Program-made: the position numbers and the translations under genes
Origin: Beduinella massiliensis
GTDB taxonomy: Bacteria > Bacillota > Clostridia > Christensenellales > Aristaeellaceae
NCBI RefSeq assembly: GCF_900199405.1
Contig: NZ_LT963430.1
Coordinates: forward strand, 2,573,605 to 2,637,604
Direction: 5' to 3'
Length of the DNA stretch: 64,000 nt
The notes under the pieces: generated by a model
Databases searched by the model: none
Seen by the model: only the letters and a program-made list of their open reading frames with translations
What the model was told of the DNA's origin: nothing
Shown here: positions 1 through 10,232 of the stretch, in pieces
Numbering within the stretch: the first letter of the stretch is position 1
Layout: each line of letters starts with the position of its first letter

Positions 1-51
1 TTCATCCGCGAACGCCGCGATTTTCTGAACGGCGAGTGGCCCGACGCATAA
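1..51 (+). CDS. C-terminal end of an unidentified protein (partial)
   Basis: The first 16 codons in frame 1 are open and end in TAA at 49-51; they read ...FLNGEWPDA. A strong hairpin terminator follows at once, which supports a real gene end. Too little sequence is present to name a family. Confidence 0.5.
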   Translation, partial: FIRERRDFLNGEWPDA

Positions 52-55
52 GCAA

Positions 56-98
56 AAGGCCGGCCCCCGAAGCGCATTCGGAGGCCGGCCTTCTTTTG
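56..98. terminator. Bidirectional intrinsic terminator
   Basis: Arms 56-71 and 77-92 pair over 16 positions with one wobble around a 5-nt loop, followed by a T-rich run (TTCTTTTG). It separates the incoming plus-strand gene from the convergent secreted-protein gene that ends at 104. Confidence 0.85.
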
Positions 99-103
99 TT
101 TCT

Positions 104-1618
104 TTATTCCGCCTGCATCAGCGTCGTCAACGCTTCCTGCGGAATCAGGCTCATGAATTGATACATCGCCTGCATGACGCCCGCCTGCAGCTCATTTTCA
201 AGCTGCGTCATCTCGCCGTTCGTCAGACCGACGACGTTCACGCGCTCATACCCGCTCACATCGAGTGCAACGTACGCCTGTGAATACAGGTCGAGGTTCA
301 GCGTCACGTCCAGCAGGTCGCTGACGGAAAGATTGACGGAGGACTGACTGTAAACGTCCTCTCCTTCTACCCACGTGCCGCTCACGCCGCGCCCTTGAAG
401 GGCATAGGCCATCTGCGAATTACCAGCCTTGTCGGCAAGCGATACGTTCGCCTGCACGTTGCCAGCCAGATAATCGATCTCGTCCTCCTGATAGGCGTCG
501 CTCTGCGCCGCAATCGTGAACGACGCCACCTCGTCGTACTTGTTGCCGACGAGCAGATTCAGGTCGAGCTTATTCGTGCGCCCCGTATCCAGCAGATTTC
601 CCAGTTCGACCGCCAGCGTCCCATCCACGCTGCCCTTTCCCTCCGGCAGGGTCATATGTCCCTGCGCGGTATGGCGGACGCTCTCGTCCAGCGTCTTGCG
701 GCTGTAGGAGAGCGTTCCCACGTCAAACGGGAAGCCTTTCCACATCGCGGGCATCGTGCCGTCAAAGCCGACCGTCTCGTAATCGTCGCCGTAGGAGACG
801 ACAAATTCCGTCGCGCCTTCGTTGGGCTCCAGCGCCGCAATCGCCAGGCAGACCGCCTTGCCCGCCTCAAAGACGCTCTCCGGCGTCGCGCCCTGCTCCT
901 TAAAAGCGTTTACGATATACTCCTGCAATTCCGCGTCCTCATAAAAGGTATCCGCGAGCGAGCGGATCAGCTTGCGGAAGTCGTCGTTGCGCACGCGGGC
1001 GTGCATCTGCGTCGCCACGCCATCGCGCGTCTCCGTCTCGTCGATGTAATCGTCGGTGTACTGGTACAGGTCTTCATGCTCGTACTGCACCTCGGACACC
1101 CAGTTCGCAACCTTGTAAAAATAGGTCACGTAGTCGTTGATCAGCATTTCCTGCAAATCCATCATCTCAGGGCTGGTCAGGTTGACTCCGTTCAGGGTCG
1201 CGCTGCTCGCCTTCTCAAACTCTTCCAGCGTGGTCACGAACGTCTTTCCGGGCACGAGGCTCGTCGAAAGCTCGATGTCGCTTTCCGTCACGCACAGCAG
1301 CGCGTCCACAACTGTCTGATCCTGCATCTGCAAAGAAAAATAGAACGTCGCGCCGCCATCTGTCTGTGCAGCGGTAACGTATAGTTTCAATGCGCTGGCG
1401 ATCTGCGAAATCGCCTCCATCTGCTCCGCCGCAAGGTCCGGCAGCGCGTCGACGCTCAATCCCAGACCCGCGACGATCTCGCGGCCATTCGCATAACCTT
1501 CAGGAATCAGCGTCTTCATCAGCGTGCCCGGCTCGGCGGCCTCTTCGGCCATCCCCCCCATGGGCAGGGCCATTACCAGCAGCGCCAGCAAGAGCGCCAG
1601 CAGCTTGTTTTTTTGCAT
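104..1618 (-). CDS. Secreted protein of unknown function (paralogue 1)
   Basis: A 504-residue protein with a clear N-terminal signal peptide: a positively charged start, a long Leu/Ala/Met core and a likely cut near GGMAEEA. No transmembrane segment follows, so it is probably exported. I recognise no catalytic motif; the sequence is rich in beta-prone repeats with many Asp, Gly and Thr residues. The ATG at 1618 was preferred over one five codons upstream because GGAGGA lies 7 nt before it. The next gene upstream (1678-3012) has the same organisation and a similar C-terminal end, so the two are probably tandem paralogues in one transcript. Function unknown. Confidence 0.75.
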   Translation of the reverse strand: MQKNKLLALLLALLVMALPMGGMAEEAAEPGTLMKTLIPEGYANGREIVAGLGLSVDALPDLAAEQMEAISQIASALKLYVTAAQTDGGATFYFSLQMQDQTVVDALLCVTESDIELSTSLVPGKTFVTTLEEFEKASSATLNGVNLTSPEMMDLQEMLINDYVTYFYKVANWVSEVQYEHEDLYQYTDDYIDETETRDGVATQMHARVRNDDFRKLIRSLADTFYEDAELQEYIVNAFKEQGATPESVFEAGKAVCLAIAALEPNEGATEFVVSYGDDYETVGFDGTMPAMWKGFPFDVGTLSYSRKTLDESVRHTAQGHMTLPEGKGSVDGTLAVELGNLLDTGRTNKLDLNLLVGNKYDEVASFTIAAQSDAYQEDEIDYLAGNVQANVSLADKAGNSQMAYALQGRGVSGTWVEGEDVYSQSSVNLSVSDLLDVTLNLDLYSQAYVALDVSGYERVNVVGLTNGEMTQLENELQAGVMQAMYQFMSLIPQEALTTLMQAE

Positions 1619-1677
1619 TACACAGTCCTCCAATCCATGTTTTCAACAGTATAGCGCATTTAAAATCAAAACGCAAT

Positions 1678-3012
1678 TCATTCTGCGCCTGCAAGGCGCG
1701 CTTTTGTGTCCTCCGGAAGGAGCGGAAAGAGCCGCTCGAGCAGGCGCTGCGGCAGCTCGTTCAACGACGCGCCCATCCCCGACGCGCCCGTCGATTCCGG
1801 AAGCTCGATTTCCACGGCCTCCGCCCCTGCGACGTCGATTTGCGCCGTACCCTTCAGGATGCGCTTTCCCCCGCAGGAAAGGTCAACGTCCAGGGTTTCG
1901 TTCAGGCGGACGTCCTCGGCCGCTTCGCCTGATACGGCTTCCGCGCGCTCCTTCACGGTGAGGCTGACATCGCCCAGCCCCAGCATCTGTACCGCGGGGT
2001 CCTTGTCCGTATACCCAATCGTCAGCGTATTCTTCAGGATTTCCGAAAGCTTCCCTGCGTCATTCGTCCGGTAGGTGTTGCCTAGGCTCGCGCTGAGACG
2101 GAACGTCCGCGAATACCCGCCGAGCTTTCCCGACACGTTCAGGCGGATTTTCTGCGTTTTCGCGGCCTCTTTGCTGCGCGTCGCCTTCGCGCTCGTCGAG
2201 TCGACCGCTAATACGGCTTGAAGCGTGTTGCGCTTATCCTGCTCCAGATTCAGCTCCGCGTCCACGTTTCCGTTCTTCACCCGCACATCCAGCCTGAGCG
2301 TCCACGGATCGCCACCGGAGCAGGACGCCGCAGCGTTCGCCTTGAGCCGCGCGAGCTCCCCCGTCTCCGATGCCGTCCAGTCGAGCTGCAGGGGGCGCGT
2401 CAGGGTCCATTGGCCCAACAAGGCCTCAGCCGACGACCGGAAGGGTTCGGACATTTGGGGAGACATCAGGACGAACAGGTTCTCAATCTGTTCCTGCGTC
2501 AGGCTCATCTGCATCTCGTAGGCCTGCCCCGGCGTAGCCGCCGCATAGGGCATCGCATCCTGCGTACCCTGTGCGCGCAGAGCAAAGAGCATCTGAAAGA
2601 CATCGCTTACGCCCAACGTCTCCCAAAGCTGCGCCTCGTTCTGGGCGCGAACGCTTGCCGGAAGCAGATTGCTTTCAAGCGACGCGCCGTCCGGCGTCCT
2701 GATCAGTTCAGCGTCCGCAAAGTCCACACCGCCGTACGCCAGCGTCCAGGCGTCCAGTCTTCGATCGGCCGATTGCTGCGACACATAACGGATGGTCAGT
2801 CCCTCGAAAAGCGATTGCAGCGTCTGCATGCCTTCGTCGCCGACGGACAGGAAATCCTCCGGCGAAAACGTCATCTGTGTTTCGATTCGCCCGCCGTTTT
2901 TCCATAACTGCTCAAGACGCGAAAGGCCCTGCGAAAATTCCGCTCGCACAGCGCCTATGGGCAGCAGAGCCATGCAGAAGACTGCGGACAGAATCTGCTT
3001 TAGATGCTTCAT
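1678..3012 (-). CDS. Secreted protein of unknown function (paralogue 2)
   Basis: A 444-residue protein with a signal peptide (MKHLKQILSAVFCMALLPIG, likely cut after VRA) and no later membrane segment. ATG 3012 has AGGAGG 4 nt upstream; the frame stays open further upstream but that part overlaps rimM and looks non-coding. The N-terminal LWETL region, the beta-rich body and a C-terminal L-PQ...LLPED segment resemble the downstream neighbour at 104-1618, which suggests a local duplication. It follows rimM by 65 bp with no visible terminator, so it may be read through from the SRP operon. No enzyme motif was seen. Confidence 0.75.
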   Translation of the reverse strand: MKHLKQILSAVFCMALLPIGAVRAEFSQGLSRLEQLWKNGGRIETQMTFSPEDFLSVGDEGMQTLQSLFEGLTIRYVSQQSADRRLDAWTLAYGGVDFADAELIRTPDGASLESNLLPASVRAQNEAQLWETLGVSDVFQMLFALRAQGTQDAMPYAAATPGQAYEMQMSLTQEQIENLFVLMSPQMSEPFRSSAEALLGQWTLTRPLQLDWTASETGELARLKANAAASCSGGDPWTLRLDVRVKNGNVDAELNLEQDKRNTLQAVLAVDSTSAKATRSKEAAKTQKIRLNVSGKLGGYSRTFRLSASLGNTYRTNDAGKLSEILKNTLTIGYTDKDPAVQMLGLGDVSLTVKERAEAVSGEAAEDVRLNETLDVDLSCGGKRILKGTAQIDVAGAEAVEIELPESTGASGMGASLNELPQRLLERLFPLLPEDTKARLAGAE

Positions 3013-3077
3013 AAGTCCTCCTGTTCCTGTCTGAATCCATTTAAAAAACGCGCTCGCGCCGCCTTTTCTTGCATAGA

Positions 3078-3620
3078 TCAGCAGATACTGGAGGAATCGT
3101 CCGAATAGACGGCCAGACGCGGCAGCGCGCTTTCGTCCAAAACCATGCGTTTTTCCTGCACGTCCACGCTGAGGATGACCTCCTTGAGCGCAGGCAGCAG
3201 CATTTCCCCGCGCGGCGTCTGAAAGACATACACGTCGTTCGCGCCGGGCTGCATCACGTCGCGAAGCATGCCGACCGGATTCCCCTCGCGGTCGAACGCC
3301 TCGCACCCGATGAGGTCGCAGATGAAATTTTCATTCTCGCCCAAGGGGACGGCATGCGCGCGATCCACGTAGAGCACCGCTCCGCGCAGGCGCTCTGCGC
3401 CGTCGCGATCCTCCACCCCTTCAAAATTCAGGTAGGCATAGCCTTCATGTACACGATGGCAGGAAACGCTCTGGGAAACATACGCCTCCCCCTGCTTTAT
3501 GTAGACCTCCTTCAGGTCAAAAAAACGGTCAGGGTCGTTCGTAAGGGGCTGTACCTTAACCTCCCCGCGTACGCCCTGCGGCTTCAAGACCTCCCCGACG
3601 GCCAGATAGTTGCTCAGCAT
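3078..3620 (-). CDS. rimM: Ribosome maturation factor RimM
   Basis: About 180 residues, normal for RimM, which binds S19 and helps 30S head maturation. The N-terminal YLAVGEVLKPQGVRGEVKV segment is the typical RimM start of the beta-barrel domain, and the C-terminal PRC-barrel part contains the usual GANDVYVF and LLPAL...V segments. The frame offers starts at 3638, 3629 and 3620; I favour ATG 3620 because AAAGGG lies 9 nt upstream and RimM normally begins a few residues before YLxVG. It is the last gene of the ylxM-ffh-rpsP-khpA-rimM block. The usual partners trmD and rplS do not follow. Confidence 0.93.
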   Translation of the reverse strand: MLSNYLAVGEVLKPQGVRGEVKVQPLTNDPDRFFDLKEVYIKQGEAYVSQSVSCHRVHEGYAYLNFEGVEDRDGAERLRGAVLYVDRAHAVPLGENENFICDLIGCEAFDREGNPVGMLRDVMQPGANDVYVFQTPRGEMLLPALKEVILSVDVQEKRMVLDESALPRLAVYSDDSSSIC

Positions 3621-3654
3621 CGTCTTCATCCCTTTCATGCCCGATGATAAAGAT

Positions 3655-3687
3655 AAGGGGCGTCAAGCCGAACGGCTCGAGCCCCTT
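3655..3687 (-). terminator. Intercistronic hairpin between khpA and rimM
   Basis: Outer arms AAGGGGC/GCCCCTT enclose an inner AGCCG/CGGCT stem. On the minus strand it is followed by ATCTTTATC, a weak U-rich stretch, so it may act as a partial terminator or processing site that lowers rimM expression relative to rpsP and khpA. Confidence 0.5.
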
Positions 3688-3697
3688 TTGGCTGTTC

Positions 3698-3925
3698 TCA
3701 TAGGATTTCCACAAAGACCGGCTTTGCGTTGCGGGCTGTCGCGGCCTTTACAACCGCGCGGATTGCCTTGGCAATGCGGCCCTGCTTGCCGATGACCTTG
3801 CCCATGTCTTCGGGCGCGACGCGAAGCTCGATAATCGTAGACTCCGGCCCCGCCACCTCGCGGACATCGACCGCATCGGGGTTATCCACCAGACTGCGGG
3901 CGACGTAGCGTACCAGTTCTTCCAT
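3698..3925 (-). CDS. khpA: KH-domain RNA-binding protein KhpA (YlqC)
   Basis: A 75-residue protein made of a single KH domain with the diagnostic GKQG loop (residues about 45-48) between two helices, and a final beta strand KPVFVEIL. KhpA forms a dimer with KhpB/Jag and binds RNA, affecting cell length and division in Gram-positive bacteria (family knowledge). Its position between rpsP and rimM is the conserved one in Firmicutes. Length and context make the assignment secure. Confidence 0.93.
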   Translation of the reverse strand: MEELVRYVARSLVDNPDAVDVREVAGPESTIIELRVAPEDMGKVIGKQGRIAKAIRAVVKAATARNAKPVFVEIL

Positions 3926-3961
3926 GTGTCAGGCCCTCTTTTCTTCAGGCGGTCGGAAATC

Positions 3962-4210
3962 TTACTTCGCAATCGCGCCGGTCTTCTTGAGCAGCGCACG
4001 CACGGTGTCGGTGGGCTGCGCGCCGTTCTTCATCCACTGCGCCGCCTTCTCGTTGTCGATCTTCAGGTCGACCGGATCGGAGATGGGGTTATAATAGCCG
4101 ATCTCCTCGATAAAACGGCCATCGCGCGGGCAGCGCTCGTCGGCGACGACGACGCGGTAAAACGGCTTCTTCTTCATACCCATTCTCTTCAGACGAATCT
4201 TAACGGACAT
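3962..4210 (-). CDS. rpsP: 30S ribosomal protein S16
   Basis: An 82-residue protein with the S16 signature: [11 protein letters not shown], then [11 protein letters not shown]. The ATG at 4210 has AAGGAGG at ideal spacing; a longer frame upstream has no ribosome site. It lies directly after ffh and before khpA, the order found across Firmicutes. S16 binds 16S rRNA early in 30S assembly. Confidence 0.97.
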   Translation of the reverse strand: MSVKIRLKRMGMKKKPFYRVVVADERCPRDGRFIEEIGYYNPISDPVDLKIDNEKAAQWMKNGAQPTDTVRALLKKTGAIAK

Positions 4211-4276
4211 TTGTTTTTCCTCCTTTAATGTTAGAAAGGTAAATCTATCTGCAATCACTCGTGATGATTGAGAGCT

Positions 4277-5597
<1,321 letters not shown>

Positions 5598-5608
<11 letters not shown>

Positions 5609-5963
5609 TCTGTCCCTCCTCGTCTGCGAGCAGCGCTTCGATGGTGCGTTTTGCCTGCGCAAGCGCCTCTTCGCTCCCCTGGGTTGCACAAACCGTTTCC
5701 AATATTTTTCGGCATTGCCCAAGCCCATCCGTCATTCGCCGGTAGCGCGCAAGCAATCCCAGTCGTTTTTCATAATCGTCCAGTTGGCGCTGTGCGCGGT
5801 GCACGGCGTCGTACACGCCCTGGCGGGATATATCCTCCTGCGCGGCGATTTCGGTCAGAGATAAGTCTTCATCGCAGTACATTGCCAGCAGCTCCCGCTG
5901 ACGCCCGGTCAGCAACGGCCCGTAAAATTCCAGCAGCCACGCCGTTTCAATGCGTTTTTCCAC
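5598..5963 (-). CDS. ylxM: YlxM/p13-like DNA-binding protein
   Basis: 121 residues with a sigma-70 region-4-like helix-turn-helix (residues about 20-60; LSLTEIAAQEDISRQGVYD). YlxM proteins precede ffh in most Firmicutes and are thought to act with the SRP system. The start is GTG at 5963 with GAGGA upstream. It opens the operon, driven by a consensus promoter at 6005-6033, and overlaps ffh by 11 nt. Confidence 0.9.
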
Positions 5964-6004
5964 GTTTCTTTCCTCGTAAAGCCAGGTCTCTTGGCACGCG
6001 GGAT

Positions 6005-6033
6005 ATTATACCGCAGTATCTGGCTGTTGTCAA
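6005..6033 (-). promoter_or_regulatory. Sigma-A promoter of the ylxM-ffh operon
   Basis: Minus strand: -35 TTGACA (6028-6033), 17-bp spacer, -10 TATAAT (6005-6010). Both hexamers are perfect. The start of ylxM is about 40 nt downstream. Confidence 0.88.
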
Positions 6034-6161
6034 GCATTTCTCCTTGTCATGCCGTTCAAGTTTCTTTTCCAGTGTAAAACGGCTCGTTTCTGCACATCTT
6101 GCCTGTTGATGGACTTTTACAATCCGGCCGGCACGCTGCCGGCGTTTCATACGGGAGGTTA

Positions 6162-6746
6162 ATGATGAAAAAGCTCATTCTCGTCGTCTCGCCGCCGGCC
6201 TGTGGCAAGACGTACGTCTCCAAAAAGCTTGCGCAGGCGCTGCCCCATGTGGCCTATCTGGATAAGGATACGCTGATCGTCCTGTCCAGCCAGATTTTTG
6301 CTGTCGCCGGGGAGCCGTATAACCGCAGCTCGGATTTTTTTGAGAAAAACATCCGCGATTACGAGTACGAAGCCATCGTCGACCTGGCGATGGAAGCGCT
6401 GGATTATGACGACGCCGTCCTCATCAACGCGCCCTTTTCGCGCGAGATTCGCGATAGGGTCTACATCGCCGCCCTGCGCAGGCGCCTCGCTGAAAAGGGC
6501 GCGAAGCTGTACGTCGTCTGGGTGCAGACGGATGTCGAGGTCGTACACGCACGCATGATTCAGCGCGCCAGCGACCGCGACACCTGGAAGCTGGCGAATT
6601 GGGACGAATACATCCGCCGCGTCAACTTTGAAGTACCCCTGGAGCTGGACGATCCGGATGACCCCAGCGATCTCATCATCTTTGAAAACTCCACGTCTGA
6701 GCAATTCGAGCGCTCGCTGAGCCGGACGGTGCGCCTGCTTCAATAA
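6162..6746 (+). CDS. P-loop ATPase, probable small kinase
   Basis: About 194 residues. The N terminus carries a Walker A motif (SPPACGKTYVS), a DKDT segment and, near residue 140, an LID-like Arg-rich region (MIQRASDRDTWK). This layout fits AAA/zeta-toxin-like or nucleoside-kinase-like phosphotransferases. The substrate cannot be read from the sequence. ATG 6162 and ATG 6165 are both preceded by GGGAGG; the second has the better spacing. No antitoxin-like partner is adjacent, so a toxin role is not supported. It is a single gene, divergent from ylxM. Confidence 0.75.
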   Translation: MMKKLILVVSPPACGKTYVSKKLAQALPHVAYLDKDTLIVLSSQIFAVAGEPYNRSSDFFEKNIRDYEYEAIVDLAMEALDYDDAVLINAPFSREIRDRVYIAALRRRLAEKGAKLYVVWVQTDVEVVHARMIQRASDRDTWKLANWDEYIRRVNFEVPLELDDPDDPSDLIIFENSTSEQFERSLSRTVRLLQ

Positions 6747-7101
6747 GAACTTGTTAAGGGAACTGCGGCTTCGTTTCCGGCCATCGACTTCGCCGATGAC
6801 CTTGTGCAAAATGAAAACTCCGATTGCGCGAAGGTCACGTAAAAAGTTTTTCTCCGCAGAAGCCGCGCACTGGCTCTGAAAAACGCCCTCCCGACCGGCA
6901 AAGCCGGTCGATTTGATTTCATCTAAAGAGGCGTTTCCTCTTCATGCATTTCCTCTTACACGACGATACTTTGTCAATTATATCAAACGGTACTGCGGCT
7001 CTGTTTTGCTGCTCCGTTTTTCTCACGCTTCTGCGCCTTTCACATACAGTAAAAGCAGGAGGCGTACGCCCCCGCGATACTTCCGCTTGGAGGGATGCAG
7101 A
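6747..7101. other. 355-bp intergenic region before feoA
   Basis: No convincing gene. It holds a perfect 7-bp hairpin GACCGGC-aaa-GCCGGTC near 6892-6908 inside a wider imperfect repeat (AACGCC...GGCGTT), two similar short segments (ACTGCGGCTTCG near 6771 and ACTGCGGCTCTG near 6992), and an AT-rich stretch around 6970-6990 (TTGTCAATTATATCAAA) that could carry the feoAB promoter. No clear Fur box was found. Confidence 0.4.
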
Positions 7102-7371
7102 ATGAACACATCCAGCTTATATGACATTCCCACAGGAAGAAGCGCGCACATTCTGCGCGTGCCGGGAGGGGACGCGATGAGCCGCCGCTTACTGGACATC
7201 GGCTTCACCCCCGGTACTTCCGTGACCTGCCTATACAAAGCGCCCGGCGGCGACCCGCGCGCTTACCTCGTGCGCGGCGCAGTGATCGCCCTCAGGAGCG
7301 AAGATGCGCGCGCCGTAGAAATCGAACCGGACGAAAGCCCGATCCTCCGGGAGGTGAGCGCATGGGCCTGA
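7102..7371 (+). CDS. feoA: Ferrous iron transport protein FeoA
   Basis: 89 residues, one SH3-like FeoA domain: SRRLLDIGFTPGTSV is the typical FeoA core, followed by DPRAYLVRGAVIALR. FeoA is a small cytoplasmic partner of FeoB. ATG 7102 is preceded by TTGGAGGGA; the frame extends upstream but without a ribosome site. The stop overlaps the start of feoB by 10 nt, so the two are translationally coupled. Confidence 0.93.
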   Translation: MNTSSLYDIPTGRSAHILRVPGGDAMSRRLLDIGFTPGTSVTCLYKAPGGDPRAYLVRGAVIALRSEDARAVEIEPDESPILREVSAWA

Positions 7372-9497
7372 CGGCTTCATCGACCGGAACCCACGCACGC
7401 GAAGAGATGCTGACGGTCCTGCGCCCGGATGAGGATACGGCCGTCGTCGCGCTTGCCGGAAATCCCAATGTCGGAAAGAGCACCGTCTTCAACGCGCTGA
7501 CCGGCATGCACCAGCATACGGGAAACTGGCCCGGAAAGACGGTCGCCAGTGCCCAGGGCATCTGCCGGCACAAGGGCCGAGCGTATGCGCTGGTGGACAT
7601 ACCGGGCGCTTATTCCCTGACCGCCCACTCCGCCGAAGAGGAAGTCGCCCGTGACTTCCTCTGCTTCGGCGGGGCGGACGCAGCGGTCGTCGTCTGCGAC
7701 GCAACCTGCCTGGAACGGAACATGAACCTGCTGCTGCAGGTGATGGAGCTCACGCCGAACGTCGTCGCCTGTATCAACCTCATGGATGAAGCCGCGAAGA
7801 AGCAGATCCACGTGGATACGGCGGCATTAGAACGTCAGCTCGGCATCCCCGTCGTCGGCACCAGCGCGCGCGGCGGCCGAGGGCTGGCAAAGCTCATGGA
7901 TCGCGTGGGCGAAGTCGTCAAAGAAGCTCCGCGGGAGGTGCACCGCGCCGTCTATCCTGACGCCATTGAGGCCGAAGCTCATAAGCTCGCCGGTATGCTG
8001 GAACCTTCCCTGCAAGGCCGGGTAGATGTCCGCTGGGCGGCCCTTCGCCTGCTCGAGGGCAACGAGTCCGTGTTGTCGGCGCTGGAAGCGCACTTGGGGC
8101 CCATCCGCACGCCGGAGCTGCTCGCGGCGGCGGCAGAATCCCGCTCCACGCTTTGTCTGACCGGCCCGCAAATCGAGAGCGCGCTCATCGGAGCCGTCTA
8201 TCGCGAGGCGGAGCGCGTGTGCGCATCGGCCGTACATATCGGGGACGCGCAGTACGGACGCCGTCAGCTGACGCTGGACCGCATTCTGACGGGACGCTTA
8301 ACCGGCATCCCGATCATGCTCCTGCTGCTGTCGCTCGTCTTCTACCTCACGATCTCGGGCGCCAACGTTCCCTCGCAGATGCTGGCGGACGGACTTTTCT
8401 GGGTACAGGATCGCCTCACGGACGCTTTTCACGCATTGAATGCGCCCGAATGGCTGCACGGGCTGCTAGTACTCGGCGTTTACCGCGTGCTGGCATGGGT
8501 CGTCAGCGTTATGCTGCCGCCCATGGCGATCTTCTTCCCGCTCTTTACCCTGTTGGAAGACGTCGGCTTCCTGCCGCGCATCGCGTTCAACCTGGATGGC
8601 TGCTTTAAGCGCTGTCACGCCTGCGGCAAGCAAGCTCTCACCGTATGCATGGGATTTGGCTGTAACGCTGCGGGCGTCATCGGCTGCCGCATCATCGACA
8701 GCCCCCGCGAGCGGTTGATCGCGATTCTCACGAACGCGCTCGTCCCCTGCAACGGGCGATTCCCCACCCTCATTCAGCTCATCACGATGTTCTTTCTGGG
8801 CTCCGGTGCCTTCCTCGGCGGGTCTGCCGCGAGCGCCCTCATGCTCACCGCGCTGATCGTGCTCTGCCTGCTGGTGACGTTTCTGGCGTCCCGGCTGCTT
8901 TCGGCGACGGTGCTCAAGGGGGTTCCCTCCTCCTTCACGCTGGAGCTTCCGCCCTTCCGCCGCCCGCAGATCGGCCGCGTCATCGTCCGTTCGGTCTTTG
9001 ACCGCACGCTCTTTGTTCTGGGCCGCGCCGCCGCGGTCGCTGCGCCTGCCGGACTGCTGATCTGGTTTCTGGCGAACGTCTCCGTCGGCGGCATGTCGCT
9101 GATGGCGCGTCTGAACGGCTTTCTCGATCCGCTGGGACGCCTCATGGGCATGGACGGCGTACTGCTGACGTCCTTTATCCTGGGGTTCCCGGCCAACGAA
9201 ATCGTGCTGCCGCTGGCGATCATGGGATATCTGCAAACCGGCGTGCTGGCCGAAATGGACAGTCTGGACGCGCTGCGCCTGCTGCTCGTGCAAAATGGCT
9301 GGACCTGGGTCACCGCGCTTTGTACCATGCTCTTCTCGCTCTTCCACTGGCCCTGCTCCACGACGATTCTGACCATTCACAAGGAAACGGGCAGCGTCAA
9401 ATGGACGGCTATCGCGTTTCTCCTGCCGACCGTCATCGGCATGGTGCTGTGCATGCTCGTAGCCGGCTTCGCCCGCCTCGCTGGGTTGATTTCATAA
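7362..9497 (+). CDS. feoB: Ferrous iron transporter FeoB
   Basis: 711 residues. The N-terminal G domain shows G1 GNPNVGKST (residues about 33-41), G3 DIPGAYS, G4 NLMD and G5 TSARGG. A helical insertion follows and then the membrane part with two gate regions, including GFGCNAAGV and LVPCNGRFP, the latter carrying the conserved Cys of the Fe(II) path. It imports Fe2+ driven or gated by GTP hydrolysis. The ATG at 7362 follows GGGAGGTGAGCGC and lies inside the end of feoA. A perfect terminator follows. No feoC was seen. Confidence 0.96.
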   Translation: MGLTASSTGTHAREEMLTVLRPDEDTAVVALAGNPNVGKSTVFNALTGMHQHTGNWPGKTVASAQGICRHKGRAYALVDIPGAYSLTAHSAEEEVARDFLCFGGADAAVVVCDATCLERNMNLLLQVMELTPNVVACINLMDEAAKKQIHVDTAALERQLGIPVVGTSARGGRGLAKLMDRVGEVVKEAPREVHRAVYPDAIEAEAHKLAGMLEPSLQGRVDVRWAALRLLEGNESVLSALEAHLGPIRTPELLAAAAESRSTLCLTGPQIESALIGAVYREAERVCASAVHIGDAQYGRRQLTLDRILTGRLTGIPIMLLLLSLVFYLTISGANVPSQMLADGLFWVQDRLTDAFHALNAPEWLHGLLVLGVYRVLAWVVSVMLPPMAIFFPLFTLLEDVGFLPRIAFNLDGCFKRCHACGKQALTVCMGFGCNAAGVIGCRIIDSPRERLIAILTNALVPCNGRFPTLIQLITMFFLGSGAFLGGSAASALMLTALIVLCLLVTFLASRLLSATVLKGVPSSFTLELPPFRRPQIGRVIVRSVFDRTLFVLGRAAAVAAPAGLLIWFLANVSVGGMSLMARLNGFLDPLGRLMGMDGVLLTSFILGFPANEIVLPLAIMGYLQTGVLAEMDSLDALRLLLVQNGWTWVTALCTMLFSLFHWPCSTTILTIHKETGSVKWTAIAFLLPTVIGMVLCMLVAGFARLAGLIS

Positions 9498-9507
9498 GCT
9501 GATATGG

Positions 9508-9552
9508 ACAAAACCGTCCAAGGCCTCTTGGGGGAGCCTTGGACGGTTTTGT
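9508..9552. terminator. Bidirectional terminator after feoB
   Basis: A perfect 17-bp inverted repeat (arms 9508-9524 and 9536-9552) ends in GGTTTTGT on the plus strand and the same on the minus strand. It separates feoB from the convergent GNAT gene. Confidence 0.92.
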
Positions 9553-9554
9553 AA

Positions 9555-10214
9555 TTACGTCGTCCTTTCACGCGGCCTTCTCCTCTGGGCCAGATCCAAA
9601 AAGCGCCTCTGCGAGACAAGGCCCTCCTGTTTTTCCCGCTGCGGAAAGCGTGCGTCGAAGGCCGCTGCCTTCTGCGGATCGATTTGAAATACAGGACTTT
9701 CGATAAAGCGCCCTGCGCATTCCGACAGCGCGCCCGGCGCCAATTCGCAGGCGAGCAGTGCGTCGGCATAGGTATCGTCCGCCGTGCCAATGCGATAGGT
9801 TTCCGCCGGTACAAAGCCTACCCTTTTATAAAATTCCGGATCGCCGTAGATGAGGATGGCGCGATACCCCATGTTCCGTGCGAGCGCCTGGGTGTGCTCG
9901 ATCAGGCGCGTTCCGATTCCCCGTCCTTGAACCTTGGGCGAAACGGAAACCGGTCCGAAACAGAGGACTTCCTTTTTTTCTCCGCTGTCGCACGCAATAG
10001 CGGCCCTCGTGTACAGGATGCTGGCGACGATTCGCCCGTCCACCATGGCGACCACGTCCAAATCGGCAATAAAGTCTGCCGCGTTCCGCATGATGTGCAC
10101 GAGATAATGCTCGTCGCAGCCGGGCGCGTAGTGATTCCAGAAGGCCGCCCGCGTCAATTCTTCCACTGCCCGGTAATCCGCCGGTTGTTCACGGCGAAAT
10201 GAAATATCGTTCAT
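9555..10214 (-). CDS. GNAT family N-acetyltransferase
   Basis: 219 residues. The GNAT core includes FGPVSVSPKVQGRGIGTRL, whose QGRGIG is the acetyl-CoA pyrophosphate loop, and GYRAILIYGDPEFYKRVGF, typical of the YhbS-like branch. The acceptor is unknown. GGAGG precedes the ATG at 10214. It follows the MATE gene by 18 bp and is probably the last gene of the marR-MATE-GNAT operon, so a role in drug tolerance is possible but unproven. Confidence 0.88.
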   Translation of the reverse strand: MNDISFRREQPADYRAVEELTRAAFWNHYAPGCDEHYLVHIMRNAADFIADLDVVAMVDGRIVASILYTRAAIACDSGEKKEVLCFGPVSVSPKVQGRGIGTRLIEHTQALARNMGYRAILIYGDPEFYKRVGFVPAETYRIGTADDTYADALLACELAPGALSECAGRFIESPVFQIDPQKAAAFDARFPQREKQEGLVSQRRFLDLAQRRRPRERTT

Positions 10215-10232
10215 CTTTTTTCCTCCGTTTTC

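Noticed and set aside
6162-6746. Zeta-toxin of a toxin-antitoxin pair
   Set aside because: The P-loop fits, but no small antitoxin gene lies next to it and the gene is divergent from ylxM.
6747-7101. Fur box or FeoAB-regulating riboswitch
   Set aside because: No GATAATGATAATC-like repeat and no conserved aptamer; only a weak imperfect TTTG...CAAA dyad.
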